A stretch of 64,000 nt of DNA from Desulfatiglans sp. (GTDB lineage Bacteria > Desulfobacterota > DSM-4660 > Desulfatiglandales > HGW-15), in the NCBI GenBank assembly GCA_012513605.1, contig JAAZBV010000155.1, positions 1 through 64,000 on the forward strand, written 5' to 3'. The translations under genes and the position numbers were made by a program. This document shows, one piece after another, positions 53,486-62,670 of this stretch (within the stretch, counting starts at the first letter, position 1; the number at the start of each line of letters is the position of its first letter). The notes under the pieces are model-generated. The model did no database searches, was not told the DNA's origin, and was given only the letters and a program-made list of their open reading frames with translations.

Positions 53486-53514
53486 TTGACTTGTCTTTTT
53501 ACTTTGCCTATGGT
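53486..53514 (+). promoter_or_regulatory. Candidate sigma-70 promoter of the Hdr-like operon
   Basis: TTGACT, a 17-bp spacer and TATGGT lie about 120 bp upstream of the HdrA-like gene. Both hexamers deviate by one or two bases from consensus. No other signal is evident in 53368-53627. Confidence 0.4.
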
Positions 53515-53636
53515 TTCTCTTTGCATAGTTCTCCTTCTCATTATATAAACATCCTGAATTAAAGGGTTTGACCCGGGGAGAATATTGGATATAGAGATGA
53601 AAATGACTGTTAAAAAGCTGAAAGGGAATGATTTTT

Positions 53637-56159
53637 ATGATGCCCCATGATCAAACAAAAAATGTCCTGATTATTGGAGGTGGTGTGGCAGGCATGTCTG
53701 CCGCAAAGAGGCTTGCAGGCCATTCTGTAAATGTACACCTTGTCGAAAGGTCAGATTATCCTGGCGGCCATGCCTCAAAATGGGCATGCATGGCCACTCT
53801 TCAATGCCAGTACTGCGGCGCCTGCTTAAGCCATGACCTCATCCGCGAAACAGAAGAGCTCAAAAATATTACCCTGTATAAAGGGTGCATGGTGGATTCC
53901 ATAAAAAACCTTGAGGGGTCTTACCGGGTACATATTAATGGCGGCATTGATAAAGAGTTTTTTGTGGATGCAATATGCCTTGCCACAGGCTTTACCCCGT
54001 TTGACCCTGGCAGTTTGAGTTGCTTTGAATACCGGACAAAGGGTGTAATAACCACGGCAGAGCTTGGCAGGATTATAAAAGATGAAACCCTCATAGAGGC
54101 AGTACATAATAAACCTTCACCATCCATTGCATTTATCCAGTGTATCGGGTCAAGAAACCGCGAACTCGGGTCTGATTACTGCTCACAGGTCTGCTGTAAA
54201 ACATCTGTGCGGTTTGCAAACAAGATAACCAGCATGATCCCTGATGCATCTGTTACGATCTTTCATATGGACCTCCAGACCTGCGGGAAGATGTTCCGCT
54301 CACAGGTAACAGACCTAAGCAAGGGAGTTAATTTCATACAGGGTATCCCTGGTAAAATATTGCCTGTTGAAAATGACCGGCTCAGATTATTCCGGGAAGA
54401 TAGAGATACAGGTGCGAGGCAGGCCTCTGATTTTGATATGGTTGTGCTGGCCATCGGCATGCAGCCGGGTGACACCCCGGAGCAGGCATTGAACCTGGGC
54501 CTTGAGCTGGACATATGGGGTTTTATCTCTCAGGATAGACCCGACAGCAGAGAAAGAATCTATTCAGCAGGGGCTGTCAAAGGCCCTGTGGATATTATAT
54601 CAGCCATAGAGCAGGGTATCACTGCCGCACACGATTGTCTTAAGGATATGGGTGTCACACCGGTAGATTCAGGCAGGCCAATTGCAGTGCTTGGTGGAGG
54701 AGATGAAGGACGTATCGTCGCAAAAGCACTGAAGGGTTCAGGCCACACGATTTGCCTCTTTGAAAAAGGTAATAACCTGCCTGCCCCTGATGGGGTTACC
54801 CTGTTCCCTGAAAGTAACATAAAGGAGATATCAGGGGTTGCAGGTAATTTTATCATTATGGCTGAATCAGATAACTCACCTGTTCAAATCAGGGTGTCGG
54901 CAATTGTTGTTGCAACCGGGGCTGATATAAAAAGGCTTTCAGATGAAAAGGGGATATTTGCAAGCGGGCAGGTTATTTCTCTTGATACTTTCAGGCAAAG
55001 GGCTCTCAGTGAAATCACAAATAGCTGTAAAAATATTGTTTTCTGGCTGGATCATGCAGCCCCTGAAACTAAAGCAAACAGCAGGGATGTGCTTTTATGC
55101 GCCATTGAGGTGAAAGATGCAGGGGCAAATGTCACAATCATGATGGAAAAGATGCTGGTGCATGATATTGACGGGCAGATGCTTTATGACTCCGCACGCC
55201 ACAAAGGCATCAAGTTTTTACGCGCCCAGACCCCATCAGATATTCTCGTAGCAGAAATTAATGGCCGTATAAACATTAAGATAAATGAGGCGACACTTTC
55301 TGGCCTTACCATAGATGTGCCATGTGACATGCTTATTATACCTGAGATGTTAAAAGCGGCCGAAGAGAACAGGGAATTATCAGGGATATTGCGGCAGGAA
55401 ATGGATATTGAAGGGTTTCTACAGTCACCAAATCCAAGGCACCGCAGGGTTCAGAGCGCAAGAAAAGGGGTCTTTTATGCCGGCTCATGTCATGATGATA
55501 TAAGCGAAAAGGATCTTCTTCATGAGATAAGGACAATAAATGCCCTTATCAACCTTATGCCCCAGGATGAGAGTTCATGCCAGGCCTATGCCGAAATAGA
55601 TACAGGCAAATGTGGCAAATGTCTTACTTGCCTGCGCATATGCCCCCATGCTGCTGTTATGCTGGATGACCATTCACCCTTTATCTCTGCCAGCGCCTGT
55701 CTTGCCTGCGGCCTGTGTGTTACATCATGTCCCGCATCAGCCATCTCCATAAAGGGTTCAGAAGCAGATGGGGCAGGGCTTTCCGGTTTATCAGGCGCCC
55801 TTGTCTTTGCCTGTAAAAGAGCCATTGCCGTGGCTGATAACTCACCTGATAAAATGAATGAGGCCTTAAAAGGATGCAAGATCATCCCTATTGATTGCGC
55901 GTGCAGCCTTGACCCAAAGTTGATAATCGACCATTTTGCAGCAGGGGCGCAAAGGATAATGGTAATGAGCTGTCACCCTGAAAACTGCCTCTCTATTCAT
56001 GGCAACAGCTCTGCAGAGAAAAAGGCAGAAAGGATATATAAAGATACAGGAATCCCTCTATCAATGCTGAGCGTTCATGCGATAGCTGCAAATGAGCCTG
56101 TGCGCCTGGTAAATCTGATCAAAGGGGACTTAAGCCAAAAGGAAAATTCTGATGAATAA
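53637..56159 (+). CDS. HdrA-like flavoprotein fused to ferredoxin and MvhD-like domain
   Basis: An 840-residue cytoplasmic electron-transfer protein. The FAD-binding fold is VLIIGGGVAGMSAAKRLAGH with HdrA-type cysteines in WACMATLQCQYCGACLSHDL. A second Rossmann motif is IAVLGGGDEGRIVAKALKGS. Two [4Fe-4S] ferredoxin motifs are CGKCLTCLRICPHA and CLACGLCVTSCPASA. The C-terminal about 130 residues resemble MvhD (GAQRIMVMSCHPENCLSIHG), but the first cysteine pair of that domain is reduced to one (FACKRAIAVAD). ATG at 53637 is preferred over 53628 because AAAGGGA abuts the latter. It overlaps the HdrCB-like gene by 8 bp. QmoB or electron-bifurcating HdrA are the closest known designs. Confidence 0.88.
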   Translation: MMPHDQTKNVLIIGGGVAGMSAAKRLAGHSVNVHLVERSDYPGGHASKWACMATLQCQYCGACLSHDLIRETEELKNITLYKGCMVDSIKNLEGSYRVHINGGIDKEFFVDAICLATGFTPFDPGSLSCFEYRTKGVITTAELGRIIKDETLIEAVHNKPSPSIAFIQCIGSRNRELGSDYCSQVCCKTSVRFANKITSMIPDASVTIFHMDLQTCGKMFRSQVTDLSKGVNFIQGIPGKILPVENDRLRLFREDRDTGARQASDFDMVVLAIGMQPGDTPEQALNLGLELDIWGFISQDRPDSRERIYSAGAVKGPVDIISAIEQGITAAHDCLKDMGVTPVDSGRPIAVLGGGDEGRIVAKALKGSGHTICLFEKGNNLPAPDGVTLFPESNIKEISGVAGNFIIMAESDNSPVQIRVSAIVVATGADIKRLSDEKGIFASGQVISLDTFRQRALSEITNSCKNIVFWLDHAAPETKANSRDVLLCAIEVKDAGANVTIMMEKMLVHDIDGQMLYDSARHKGIKFLRAQTPSDILVAEINGRINIKINEATLSGLTIDVPCDMLIIPEMLKAAEENRELSGILRQEMDIEGFLQSPNPRHRRVQSARKGVFYAGSCHDDISEKDLLHEIRTINALINLMPQDESSCQAYAEIDTGKCGKCLTCLRICPHAAVMLDDHSPFISASACLACGLCVTSCPASAISIKGSEADGAGLSGLSGALVFACKRAIAVADNSPDKMNEALKGCKIIPIDCACSLDPKLIIDHFAAGAQRIMVMSCHPENCLSIHGNSSAEKKAERIYKDTGIPLSMLSVHAIAANEPVRLVNLIKGDLSQKENSDE

Positions 56160-57360
56160 TATAGCCATTAACCACAATTCAAACTTTTTCACGATATTAA
56201 ACCGGCATGAGAGGGGTGACAATGTTACAGACTGTCTTACCTGCGGGATATGTTTGTCCAGGTGTTCATGGTATGACGGGGAAGGCGGCCCCAATCCGCG
56301 AAGGATGGTCAGGATGGCACAGCTTGGGCTTGATAATCTGCTTGCACAGAGCCCCATGATCTGGGACTGCATGATATGCAATCACTGCACAACCGCGTGC
56401 CCCATGGGCATCAGGATGGCTGATATAGTAAGAATGGCGAGGGGTCTTCCAGAGGCAGAGGCCATACTGCCTGAGAGCATAAGGCAGGGCATTAAGACCA
56501 GGCTTGAAACAGGGGATGTGAACGGTTTTTCAGAGGATGATTTTAATGAGACAATCGAGTTTTTAAATGAAGAGATAGCAGATGAAAATGATGACCCAGA
56601 TGCCCTTATCCCAAACAGCATAAGGGGGGCAAAGTACCTCTACCTGCCTAACCCCAGGGAACTTTCGGCAAACCTCCTGCACCTTAAGGCAATGGCAAGG
56701 CTCTTTCATGCATCAGGGGAGACATGGACAATGTCACCAAGGCATACTGATGTTACAAACTGGGGATATTTTTCCGGAGATAATGAGGCAGCAAAAAAAA
56801 TGGCGCTTCAGATAGTTGAGGCTACTGAGGAGCTGGAAATAGAGACCCTTGTCCTTTCCGAATGCGGGCATGGTTTTTTTGTGCTCAGGAATCTGATACC
56901 GGAACTGATAGGTAGAAATCCGGGATTCAATGTGAAAAGCATTGTTGAATTCGCACTTGAACATGTAAAGGCCGGGAAAATCAGGCTTGACAAGGATGCA
57001 CACCCCTACCCGATCATGTATCATGACCCATGCAACCTGGGCAGGAAATCAGGGGTGTTTGATGCGCCACGTGAACTGTTAAGCCTTGTCTGTAAAGAGG
57101 TTGTTGAACTGAATCCGAACAGGGAAAACGGCATCTGCTGCGGTGGCGGAGGGGGGCTTTTACAGGACAGTACAAGTACAAAAAATCGCATGATATCAGG
57201 AAGAGCAAAGGCAGACCAGATGAAAAGCACCGGGCTTAAACATATTGCTGCCCCATGTCTGTCTTGTCACAGGCAGCTCGGGGAGCTGGCCAAACATTAT
57301 AAACTCGATATCAAGGTTGATACTGTAGCTGCCCTTGCTGAAGAGGCGCTGATTGAATGA
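56152..57360 (+). CDS. HdrC-HdrB-like Fe-S oxidoreductase
   Basis: A 402-residue soluble protein. The N-terminal HdrC part has two [4Fe-4S] motifs, CLTCGICLSRCSWYD and CMICNHCTTACPMGI. The C-terminal half carries one complete CCG domain (MYHDPCNLGRKSGVF, GICCGGGGGLLQDS, APCLSCHRQLGEL), which in HdrB/D binds the catalytic non-cubane cluster. The first CCG repeat is reduced to LSECGHGFFVLRN. It is like the DsrK/TmcB/HdrD class but without transmembrane helices. Translationally coupled to the HdrA-like gene, so the two should form a complex passing electrons between a flavin and a disulfide or quinone partner. Confidence 0.88.
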   Translation: MNNIAINHNSNFFTILNRHERGDNVTDCLTCGICLSRCSWYDGEGGPNPRRMVRMAQLGLDNLLAQSPMIWDCMICNHCTTACPMGIRMADIVRMARGLPEAEAILPESIRQGIKTRLETGDVNGFSEDDFNETIEFLNEEIADENDDPDALIPNSIRGAKYLYLPNPRELSANLLHLKAMARLFHASGETWTMSPRHTDVTNWGYFSGDNEAAKKMALQIVEATEELEIETLVLSECGHGFFVLRNLIPELIGRNPGFNVKSIVEFALEHVKAGKIRLDKDAHPYPIMYHDPCNLGRKSGVFDAPRELLSLVCKEVVELNPNRENGICCGGGGGLLQDSTSTKNRMISGRAKADQMKSTGLKHIAAPCLSCHRQLGELAKHYKLDIKVDTVAALAEEALIE

Positions 57361-57502
57361 TCATTATACGCCTGGTTTAATTTTTAGCCCGTTAAGGGGG
57401 AATGAATTATATGCATCTTAAAAAGGTCACCATTTTATAAGATAGATTTATAAAACTTTATGGAGGACTATAGCAGGTATATCCAGTGAAAAAGGAGACC
57501 TC

Positions 57503-58729
57503 TTGACAATGCAAATAGAAATAAGGCCGGCAAGGCCTGAAGAGATGGAAGAGCAGAGAAGAATAGCCAGGGAAACAAATGTGCTTCCGCCTGGTTTTAT
57601 CTCACATGAATTCATAAACGGGATTACCCATGATATGACCCTCTGCGCATTTGTGGACGACAACATGGCAACATCATATGCTGTATGGCCCCTGATTATG
57701 AGATTTAATGGAAAGGATGCGCCTGTTGCGGGGGTTTCAATGGTCGGCACCCTTCCTGTTTACAGAAAAATGGGGTGTCTGAGAAAGGTGCATGAAAGGC
57801 ATTTTGACCTTCTGCATGAGGAGGGGAAAAGGCATATCAGCATACTTTTTGCATCTCAGGCAGCCATTTATCAGCGTTACGGCTATGGGATTGTTTCAAC
57901 ACAAAACTCATATGATATTGCGCCATATGATATACAGTTCAGGGAGAAAAAACAGATCAACCCCAGAGGAAAACTAGTACAGCTTCGTGATAAAAATATT
58001 GAAATACTCGATAGTATCTACAGGGAGTTTACAATTCCGCGAACAGGTTATCTTATAAGAGACAGATTCAAATGGGAGACAGGCAAGCTGGCCCCTCCTG
58101 TTGCGCCGGGTGGTGTTCAGGACCAGATAATATATGAAGAGGCAGGTGTTGCCAGAGGTTATGTGATCTATAATGTAGAGCCCAATCTTTCCGGCGCAGG
58201 CTTTGGCCAACGTGTAACGATTAAGGAAATGGCATGGCTCTCAACAAGCGCATATTACAGTCTGTGGAACCATCTCACCAACATGCACCTTGCCCAGAAC
58301 ATCATATGGATGCAGGCGCCTCCTGATGATCCCATGCCCCACCTTTTACTGGAACCAAGGAGGCTGAATATAAAATCCGGTAACGGGTTCCTGTCCAGGA
58401 TTGTTGACGTTGAGAAGGCTATACCTATGCGGGGATATGGTGAAGATGGTGAACTTGTGTTTGAGGTTCATGATGATGCAATATGCCCGTGGAATAATGG
58501 CACATGGCATATGATTGTATCAGAAGGCAAAGCATCAATCAAAAAGACAAAAAAGACACCGGAAGTTTCAATGAATGCAAACAGCCTGGTAATGTTACTG
58601 TTTGGACAGTTAAGTGCCACCAGCGCGGCAAGGATGGGTATCATTGATGTAAAAAAGAAGAATGTGCTGATTCGATATGATCGGCTTCTCAAGACAGAAT
58701 ATATGCCATTTTGCGGCGATATTATATAG
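57503..58729 (+). CDS. GNAT acetyltransferase, Eis-like, with SCP2-type tail
   Basis: A 408-residue protein. The N-terminal GNAT domain contains VAGVSMVGTLPVYRKMGCLR (acetyl-CoA loop region), LFASQAAIYQRYGYGIVS and IRPARPEEMEEQRRIARET. A second GNAT-like domain and a C-terminal sterol-carrier-like domain (KTPEVSMNANSLVMLLFGQL) complete the Eis architecture. Eis enzymes acetylate lysines or aminoglycosides; the substrate here is unknown. The start is TTG (57503), five bases after AAGGAG; ATG at 57509 is an alternative. Its transcript ends at a palindrome shared with polA. Confidence 0.88.
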   Translation: MTMQIEIRPARPEEMEEQRRIARETNVLPPGFISHEFINGITHDMTLCAFVDDNMATSYAVWPLIMRFNGKDAPVAGVSMVGTLPVYRKMGCLRKVHERHFDLLHEEGKRHISILFASQAAIYQRYGYGIVSTQNSYDIAPYDIQFREKKQINPRGKLVQLRDKNIEILDSIYREFTIPRTGYLIRDRFKWETGKLAPPVAPGGVQDQIIYEEAGVARGYVIYNVEPNLSGAGFGQRVTIKEMAWLSTSAYYSLWNHLTNMHLAQNIIWMQAPPDDPMPHLLLEPRRLNIKSGNGFLSRIVDVEKAIPMRGYGEDGELVFEVHDDAICPWNNGTWHMIVSEGKASIKKTKKTPEVSMNANSLVMLLFGQLSATSAARMGIIDVKKKNVLIRYDRLLKTEYMPFCGDII

Positions 58730-58731
58730 AC

Positions 58732-58760
58732 GTAGAGACGGGTTTGAAACCCGTCTCTAC
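58732..58760. terminator. Bidirectional terminator between GNAT gene and polA
   Basis: GTAGAGACGGGTTT and AAACCCGTCTCTAC pair around a single base, a 14-bp stem. It lies 3 bp after the GNAT stop and 4 bp before the polA stop, so it can serve both convergent genes. The flanks are AT-rich. Confidence 0.75.
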
Positions 58761-58763
58761 ATA

Positions 58764-61448
58764 TTAATGCGCCTCATCCCAGTTTTTGCCATAACCCGCA
58801 TCAACCTTGAGTGGGACAGAAAGCCTGTGCACATGCTCCATCTCCTTTTTTAAAAGCTCCGGCATTATGGCGATCTCTGTCTCAGGCACCTCAAACACAA
58901 GCTCATCATGCACCTGGAGCAGCATGCGGGTCTTGTACCCTTCCCTTTTGAGTCTCGCATGTATATTTATCATGGCCATTTTAATAAGGTCAGCAGCAGT
59001 GCCCTGTATGGGTGTATTTACCGCAATCCGCTCTGCCTCTGACTTTATCATATTATTGTCACTGTTTATTTCAGGTATGTACCTTCTCCTGTTAAAGAGT
59101 GTTGTAACATACCCCTTTTCCCTGGCCTGTTCAGCCATTGTCTCCCTGTACCTTGCAACCCCCCTGTACCGGTTGTAATATGACTCTATATATTCCCTTG
59201 CCACCTTGATATCTATATTCAATTCATCAGAGAGTTTTTTTGCCCCCATGCCGTAGATAATGCCAAAATTTATTGCCTTTGCGATTCGTCTCATCTCAGA
59301 TGTTACATTTCCCATCTCAACCCCAAGTATCTCTGATGCAGTGCGGGTATGTATGTCCTGCCCCTTTTGGAATGCCTCAATGAGGGCAGCATCTTCCGAG
59401 TAATGGGCAAAGAGCCTCAGCTCCACCTGGCTGTAGTCAGCAGAAAGCAGATAGTGGCCTTCGTCTGCTATAAACCCCTTTCTTATCTCCCTCCCCTCTT
59501 CTCCCCTGATCGGTATATTCTGCAGATTGGGGTTGCTGCTGCTTAACCTCCCTGTTGCAGCCACTGTCTGATTATATGATGTGTGTATCCTTCCGGTGCG
59601 GGGGTTTACAATCTTTACCAGCGCATCAAGATAGGTGGATTTAAGCTTGGCAAGGGTCCTGTATTGCAGGATGAGCTCCGGTATCTTGTGACCCTCAAGT
59701 GCAAGCTTTTTGAGCACTTTAACATCTGTTGAAGATGACTTTGTCTTTATTGTCTTCTTCTGGACAGGGAGTTCAAGCCTTTCAAACAATATATGGGCAA
59801 GCTGCTGCGGAGAGTTAAGGTTGAAATCTGTACCCGCCTCTTTGAATATCTCTTTTTCAAGCTCCCTGATACGCCTTGTAAATGAGAGAGACATCTCCCT
59901 GAAAAAGGGGATATCTATCTTTATACCGGTAACCTCCATATCCATAAGCACAGGAAGGAGCTTCATCTCCAAATTATGAAAAAGCTCCTGGTTCTGATCC
60001 TCTTTCAGTTGTTTTTCAAGGATGGCCTTGATCTTTAGGGTTATATCAGCATCCTCGCAGGAGTACTCCATTGCCCTTTCAACTGTCACACCTGAAAAAT
60101 TTATCTCTGCCTTTCCCCTGCCAACCACATCATTATATGAAATCATCTTGTGGTTCAGGTAGTGCTGCGCAAGAAAATCAAGGTTGTGCTGTCTTAGCCC
60201 TGGATTAATCACGTATGATGCAACCATCGTATCAAAATATATCCCCTTAAGATCAATGCTGTTGTTCCTGAATATAATGGCATCATACTTTATATTCTGA
60301 CCCACCTTTAAAATCTTTTCATCCTCAAGCACACCCTTAATGATATTAATGGCCCTCTGTTTATCCAGCTGTTTGGGTACGCCAAGGTACATATGGGCGA
60401 GTGGCAGGTAATAACCGGTATCTGGCTCAAGGGAAAAGGATATGCCTACAAGCTCTGCTGTGTGGGGGTCTGTTCCTGTGGTTTCTGTATCCACAGAGAC
60501 AAGGCCGGTTCTGTTTATCTTTTCTGTCAAATAAACAAGATCCTTCTCAGACATGATGAGCTTATATGAATTTTTAATAGAAGTATTTTTTGATGCAAAC
60601 TGTTCCCACAACCCCTTGAATTCCAGCTCGCGAAAGAGGGCTGAGAGTTTATCAGCATCCGGTTCATTTATCTTCAGATCATCCGTATCGCATCTGATGG
60701 GCACATGGCAGTTTATTGTTACCAGTTTTTTACTCAGCAGGGCATTTTCATGGGAGTTAACAAGATTCTCCTTTAATTTGGCCTTTGTGATCTTATCAAT
60801 CTGTGCATACACATTTTCAAGGGAGCCGAACTCCTGGATTAGCGAGAGGGCAGTCTTTTCACCAACGCCCTTAACACCAGGCACATTGTCGGATGTATCA
60901 CCGGAGAGCCCCATAAGGTCAATAATCTGGGCCGGTTCAAGCCTGTACTCATCACGCAGGGCGGATAGATCAGTGACCTTATCCTTCATGGTGTCCCATA
61001 AAGAGGTCTTATCAGAGATGATCTGCCTGAAATCCTTGTCACCTGTCACAACAACAACATTATAGCCCTTTTCTTCTCCCCTTTTTGTTAATGTGCCGAT
61101 GATATCATCCGCCTCAAACCCTGGCATCTCTATCATCTTTACACCAAGCAACTGTATTATAGACCTTATGTATGGGAGTTGCTCTACAAGGTCTTCAGGC
61201 ATTGGCGGCCTTGTTGCCTTGTACTGATCGTACATCTCATGCCTGAAGGTTGGGCCTTTTGAATCAAGGGCAACCACAGCGTACTCAGGCTTTTTATCAT
61301 CAAAGAGTTTGAGCAGCATCTTTGTGAATCCGAAAATTGCATTAGTCCTGAGCCCCTTGCTGTTAGAAAGATAGCCTATGGCATGATAAGCCCGGTAAAT
61401 GTAGGAGTTACCATCGACTAAATATATGGTATTGTTTTGCTGTGTCAT
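58764..61448 (-). CDS. polA: DNA polymerase I
   Basis: An 894-residue three-domain polymerase for repair and Okazaki-fragment processing. The 5'-3' exonuclease has GFEADDIIGTLTKRGEEKGY and VVVTGDKDFRQI. The 3'-5' exonuclease keeps catalytic Asp/Glu in LVSVDTETTGTDPHTAEL and so looks active. Polymerase motifs are A (LLSADYSQVELRLFAHYS), B (RRIAKAINFGIIYGMGAKKL) and C (LLQVHDELVFEVPE). Length is normal. Confidence 0.98.
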   Translation of the reverse strand: MTQQNNTIYLVDGNSYIYRAYHAIGYLSNSKGLRTNAIFGFTKMLLKLFDDKKPEYAVVALDSKGPTFRHEMYDQYKATRPPMPEDLVEQLPYIRSIIQLLGVKMIEMPGFEADDIIGTLTKRGEEKGYNVVVVTGDKDFRQIISDKTSLWDTMKDKVTDLSALRDEYRLEPAQIIDLMGLSGDTSDNVPGVKGVGEKTALSLIQEFGSLENVYAQIDKITKAKLKENLVNSHENALLSKKLVTINCHVPIRCDTDDLKINEPDADKLSALFRELEFKGLWEQFASKNTSIKNSYKLIMSEKDLVYLTEKINRTGLVSVDTETTGTDPHTAELVGISFSLEPDTGYYLPLAHMYLGVPKQLDKQRAINIIKGVLEDEKILKVGQNIKYDAIIFRNNSIDLKGIYFDTMVASYVINPGLRQHNLDFLAQHYLNHKMISYNDVVGRGKAEINFSGVTVERAMEYSCEDADITLKIKAILEKQLKEDQNQELFHNLEMKLLPVLMDMEVTGIKIDIPFFREMSLSFTRRIRELEKEIFKEAGTDFNLNSPQQLAHILFERLELPVQKKTIKTKSSSTDVKVLKKLALEGHKIPELILQYRTLAKLKSTYLDALVKIVNPRTGRIHTSYNQTVAATGRLSSSNPNLQNIPIRGEEGREIRKGFIADEGHYLLSADYSQVELRLFAHYSEDAALIEAFQKGQDIHTRTASEILGVEMGNVTSEMRRIAKAINFGIIYGMGAKKLSDELNIDIKVAREYIESYYNRYRGVARYRETMAEQAREKGYVTTLFNRRRYIPEINSDNNMIKSEAERIAVNTPIQGTAADLIKMAMINIHARLKREGYKTRMLLQVHDELVFEVPETEIAIMPELLKKEMEHVHRLSVPLKVDAGYGKNWDEAH

Positions 61449-61513
61449 TATTAAACCTCAAAGGGAGATAGTCATACATAAAACTGAATAACAATTCCCG
61501 GCATTAAAAAATT

Positions 61514-61912
61514 TCAGGATATTACTCTTACAGATTGTTTCTTTGCTTCAGCAGCAAGGTTTTTATCAAGCGTTAACAGGTATCCACTGTTCCTTCTTGC
61601 AAGTATAATATAGAACATATCATAAACAGGTTTATTGGCTTTACATCCTAATAAAAAGGCCTCTTTATACAACACCTGATCGTCGGAATATTCATCAGGC
61701 AGATTTATGGCATATTCTATAGCTCTTTCACACTGCTCCAGAGATATGTTCCCAAACTTATGATACTTCCAAAAAACATTGCTGATTTCTGCAATATAAA
61801 GGCCAGGCGCAGTTATCCAGTCAGCATCTTTAAGGTAATCTTCAAAGTGCTTACTGGTTTTTCCTTGAAGGACAATCTCAGTTGCAGCGCTTGCATCAAG
61901 GATCAGTATCAT
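61514..61912 (-). CDS. vapC: PIN-domain toxin, VapC family (locus 2)
   Basis: A 132-residue PIN-domain protein with acidic site residues in MILILDASAATEIVL (Asp6), LYIAEISNVFWKY (Glu) and NKPVYDMFYIILARRNSGYL (Asp), ending LLTLDKNLAAEAKKQ. It overlaps the antitoxin gene by 4 bp (ATGA). It is not closely similar to locus 1 at 21568, so the two arrived independently. Confidence 0.9.
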   Translation of the reverse strand: MILILDASAATEIVLQGKTSKHFEDYLKDADWITAPGLYIAEISNVFWKYHKFGNISLEQCERAIEYAINLPDEYSDDQVLYKEAFLLGCKANKPVYDMFYIILARRNSGYLLTLDKNLAAEAKKQSVRVIS

Positions 61913-62157
61913 CTTTCCCGGTCCTCCCGGATAAGCTGTACAGGATCAGGAATATCTGAATCTTGGTCTATTATCGGTGCTTCCCTTAACATTTTAAGGA
62001 GTTCTTCTCTTCTTTTTTTAGGATTCACTTCTAAATCAAGACCTTTTGCCAGAACAGCAACTGCCTGCTGAGCAAGGCTTCTGTTTTCCTTTTTGGCCTC
62101 CTCCTGTAATTTGAGATAGATATTCTCAGGCAGTTCTCTTACCTGTAATGATGTCAT
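61909..62157 (-). CDS. vapB: FitA/VapB-type antitoxin (locus 2)
   Basis: An 82-residue ribbon-helix-helix protein: MTSLQVRELPENIYLKLQEE and AKKENRSLAQQAVAVLAKGL, the FitA/Arc-like pattern (V-R-x-L-P-x-x, then A-x-x-x-x-R-S-x-x-x-x). The C-terminal tail (APIIDQDSDIPDPVQLIRED) should bind VapC. ATG at 62157 has GAGG six bases upstream and is preferred over 62169. Confidence 0.88.
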   Translation of the reverse strand: MTSLQVRELPENIYLKLQEEAKKENRSLAQQAVAVLAKGLDLEVNPKKRREELLKMLREAPIIDQDSDIPDPVQLIREDRER

Positions 62158-62255
62158 AGTACGCCTCATGTGTTATATCGTTTTTAAAGCTTAATGCACT
62201 TTTCATCAAAATGCAAGCATGGTGTTTTGCATTAAATTTATTTGTTTTATTAAAT

Positions 62256-62294
62256 AGTGTCCATCCGGAAAGAGAGAAATTCTGGATGGACACT
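62256..62294. repeat. AGTGTCCATCCGGAA inverted repeat
   Basis: AGTGTCCATCCGGAA and TTCTGGATGGACACT (15-bp arms, one mismatch, 9-nt loop) lie between vapB and the MGMT-like gene. It could be a terminator-like hairpin, a REP element or the relic of a transposon end; no transposase is near. Confidence 0.65.
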
Positions 62295-62352
62295 AGCCAT
62301 ATAAAAGATATAAAGTGGCACTTATTAGTTAACCTTATCAAAGAGATGCAAA

Positions 62353-62670
62353 ATGAAAACCTTTTCTGAAAAAGTATACGATCTTTTAAGGAAAGTGCCT
62401 GAAGGGCGCGTTACCACCTATAAAGATATTGCCCATGCTTTGGGAAGCAAGGCATATCGCGGGGTTGGCCAGGCCATGAAAAAAAACCCATATGCGCCGG
62501 AGGTGCCCTGACACAGGGTTGTAGCCACATCCGGTCGGATTGGAGGATTCAGGGGCAAGAGAGCAGGGGCAGCCATACAGGAAAAAATAAATATGCTTAA
62601 AAGCGAAGGGATTAAGTTCCAGGGGGATAAAATACAAAATTTTAATGAGATACTCTTTAGATTCGACTGA
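62353..62670 (+). CDS. MGMT-family DNA alkyltransferase with TGA (probable selenocysteine) at the catalytic position
   Basis: With TGA read as an amino acid the frame encodes 105 residues starting MKTFSEKVYDLLRKVPEGRV. It is the C-terminal DNA-binding/catalytic domain of O6-alkylguanine-DNA alkyltransferases: winged helix TTYKDIAHALGSKAYRGVGQ with the Arg finger (Arg36), asparagine hinge NPYAPEVP, active-site loop, SGRIGGFRGKRAGAAIQEKI and a final EGI helix. The nucleophile codon of the P-C-H-R-V motif is TGA (62509-62511), giving P-U-H-R-V. Conservation is equal on both sides of the TGA, and a SECIS-like hairpin follows. The N-terminal RNase-H-like domain is missing, as in ATL proteins, which however have Trp there. 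Alternative: a pseudogene by TGC/TGT to TGA. Confidence 0.8.
62525..62543 (+). other. Candidate bacterial SECIS element
   Basis: CCA(C)ATCC-GGTC-GGATTGG folds as a 7-bp stem with one bulged C and a GGTC apical loop. It starts 13 nt after the TGA, with the loop G 22 nt away, within the range for bacterial SECIS. The E. coli fdhF element also presents GGTC in its loop. The match is by eye; no folding energy was computed. Confidence 0.6.

Noticed and set aside
53637-56159. Selenocysteine in the HdrA-like protein
   Set aside because: Some HdrA proteins contain Sec, but this frame has no internal TGA and keeps cysteines in the N-terminal cluster.
62256-62294. Inverted repeat as a transposon end
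   Set aside because: Only one copy is visible, with no transposase or target duplication nearby; kept as an unassigned hairpin.
62509-62511. Reading the TGA simply as a pseudogene stop
   Set aside because: Not excluded, but less likely: it falls exactly on the catalytic Cys codon, the rest of the frame is conserved with no other lesion, and a SECIS-like hairpin follows at the right distance.
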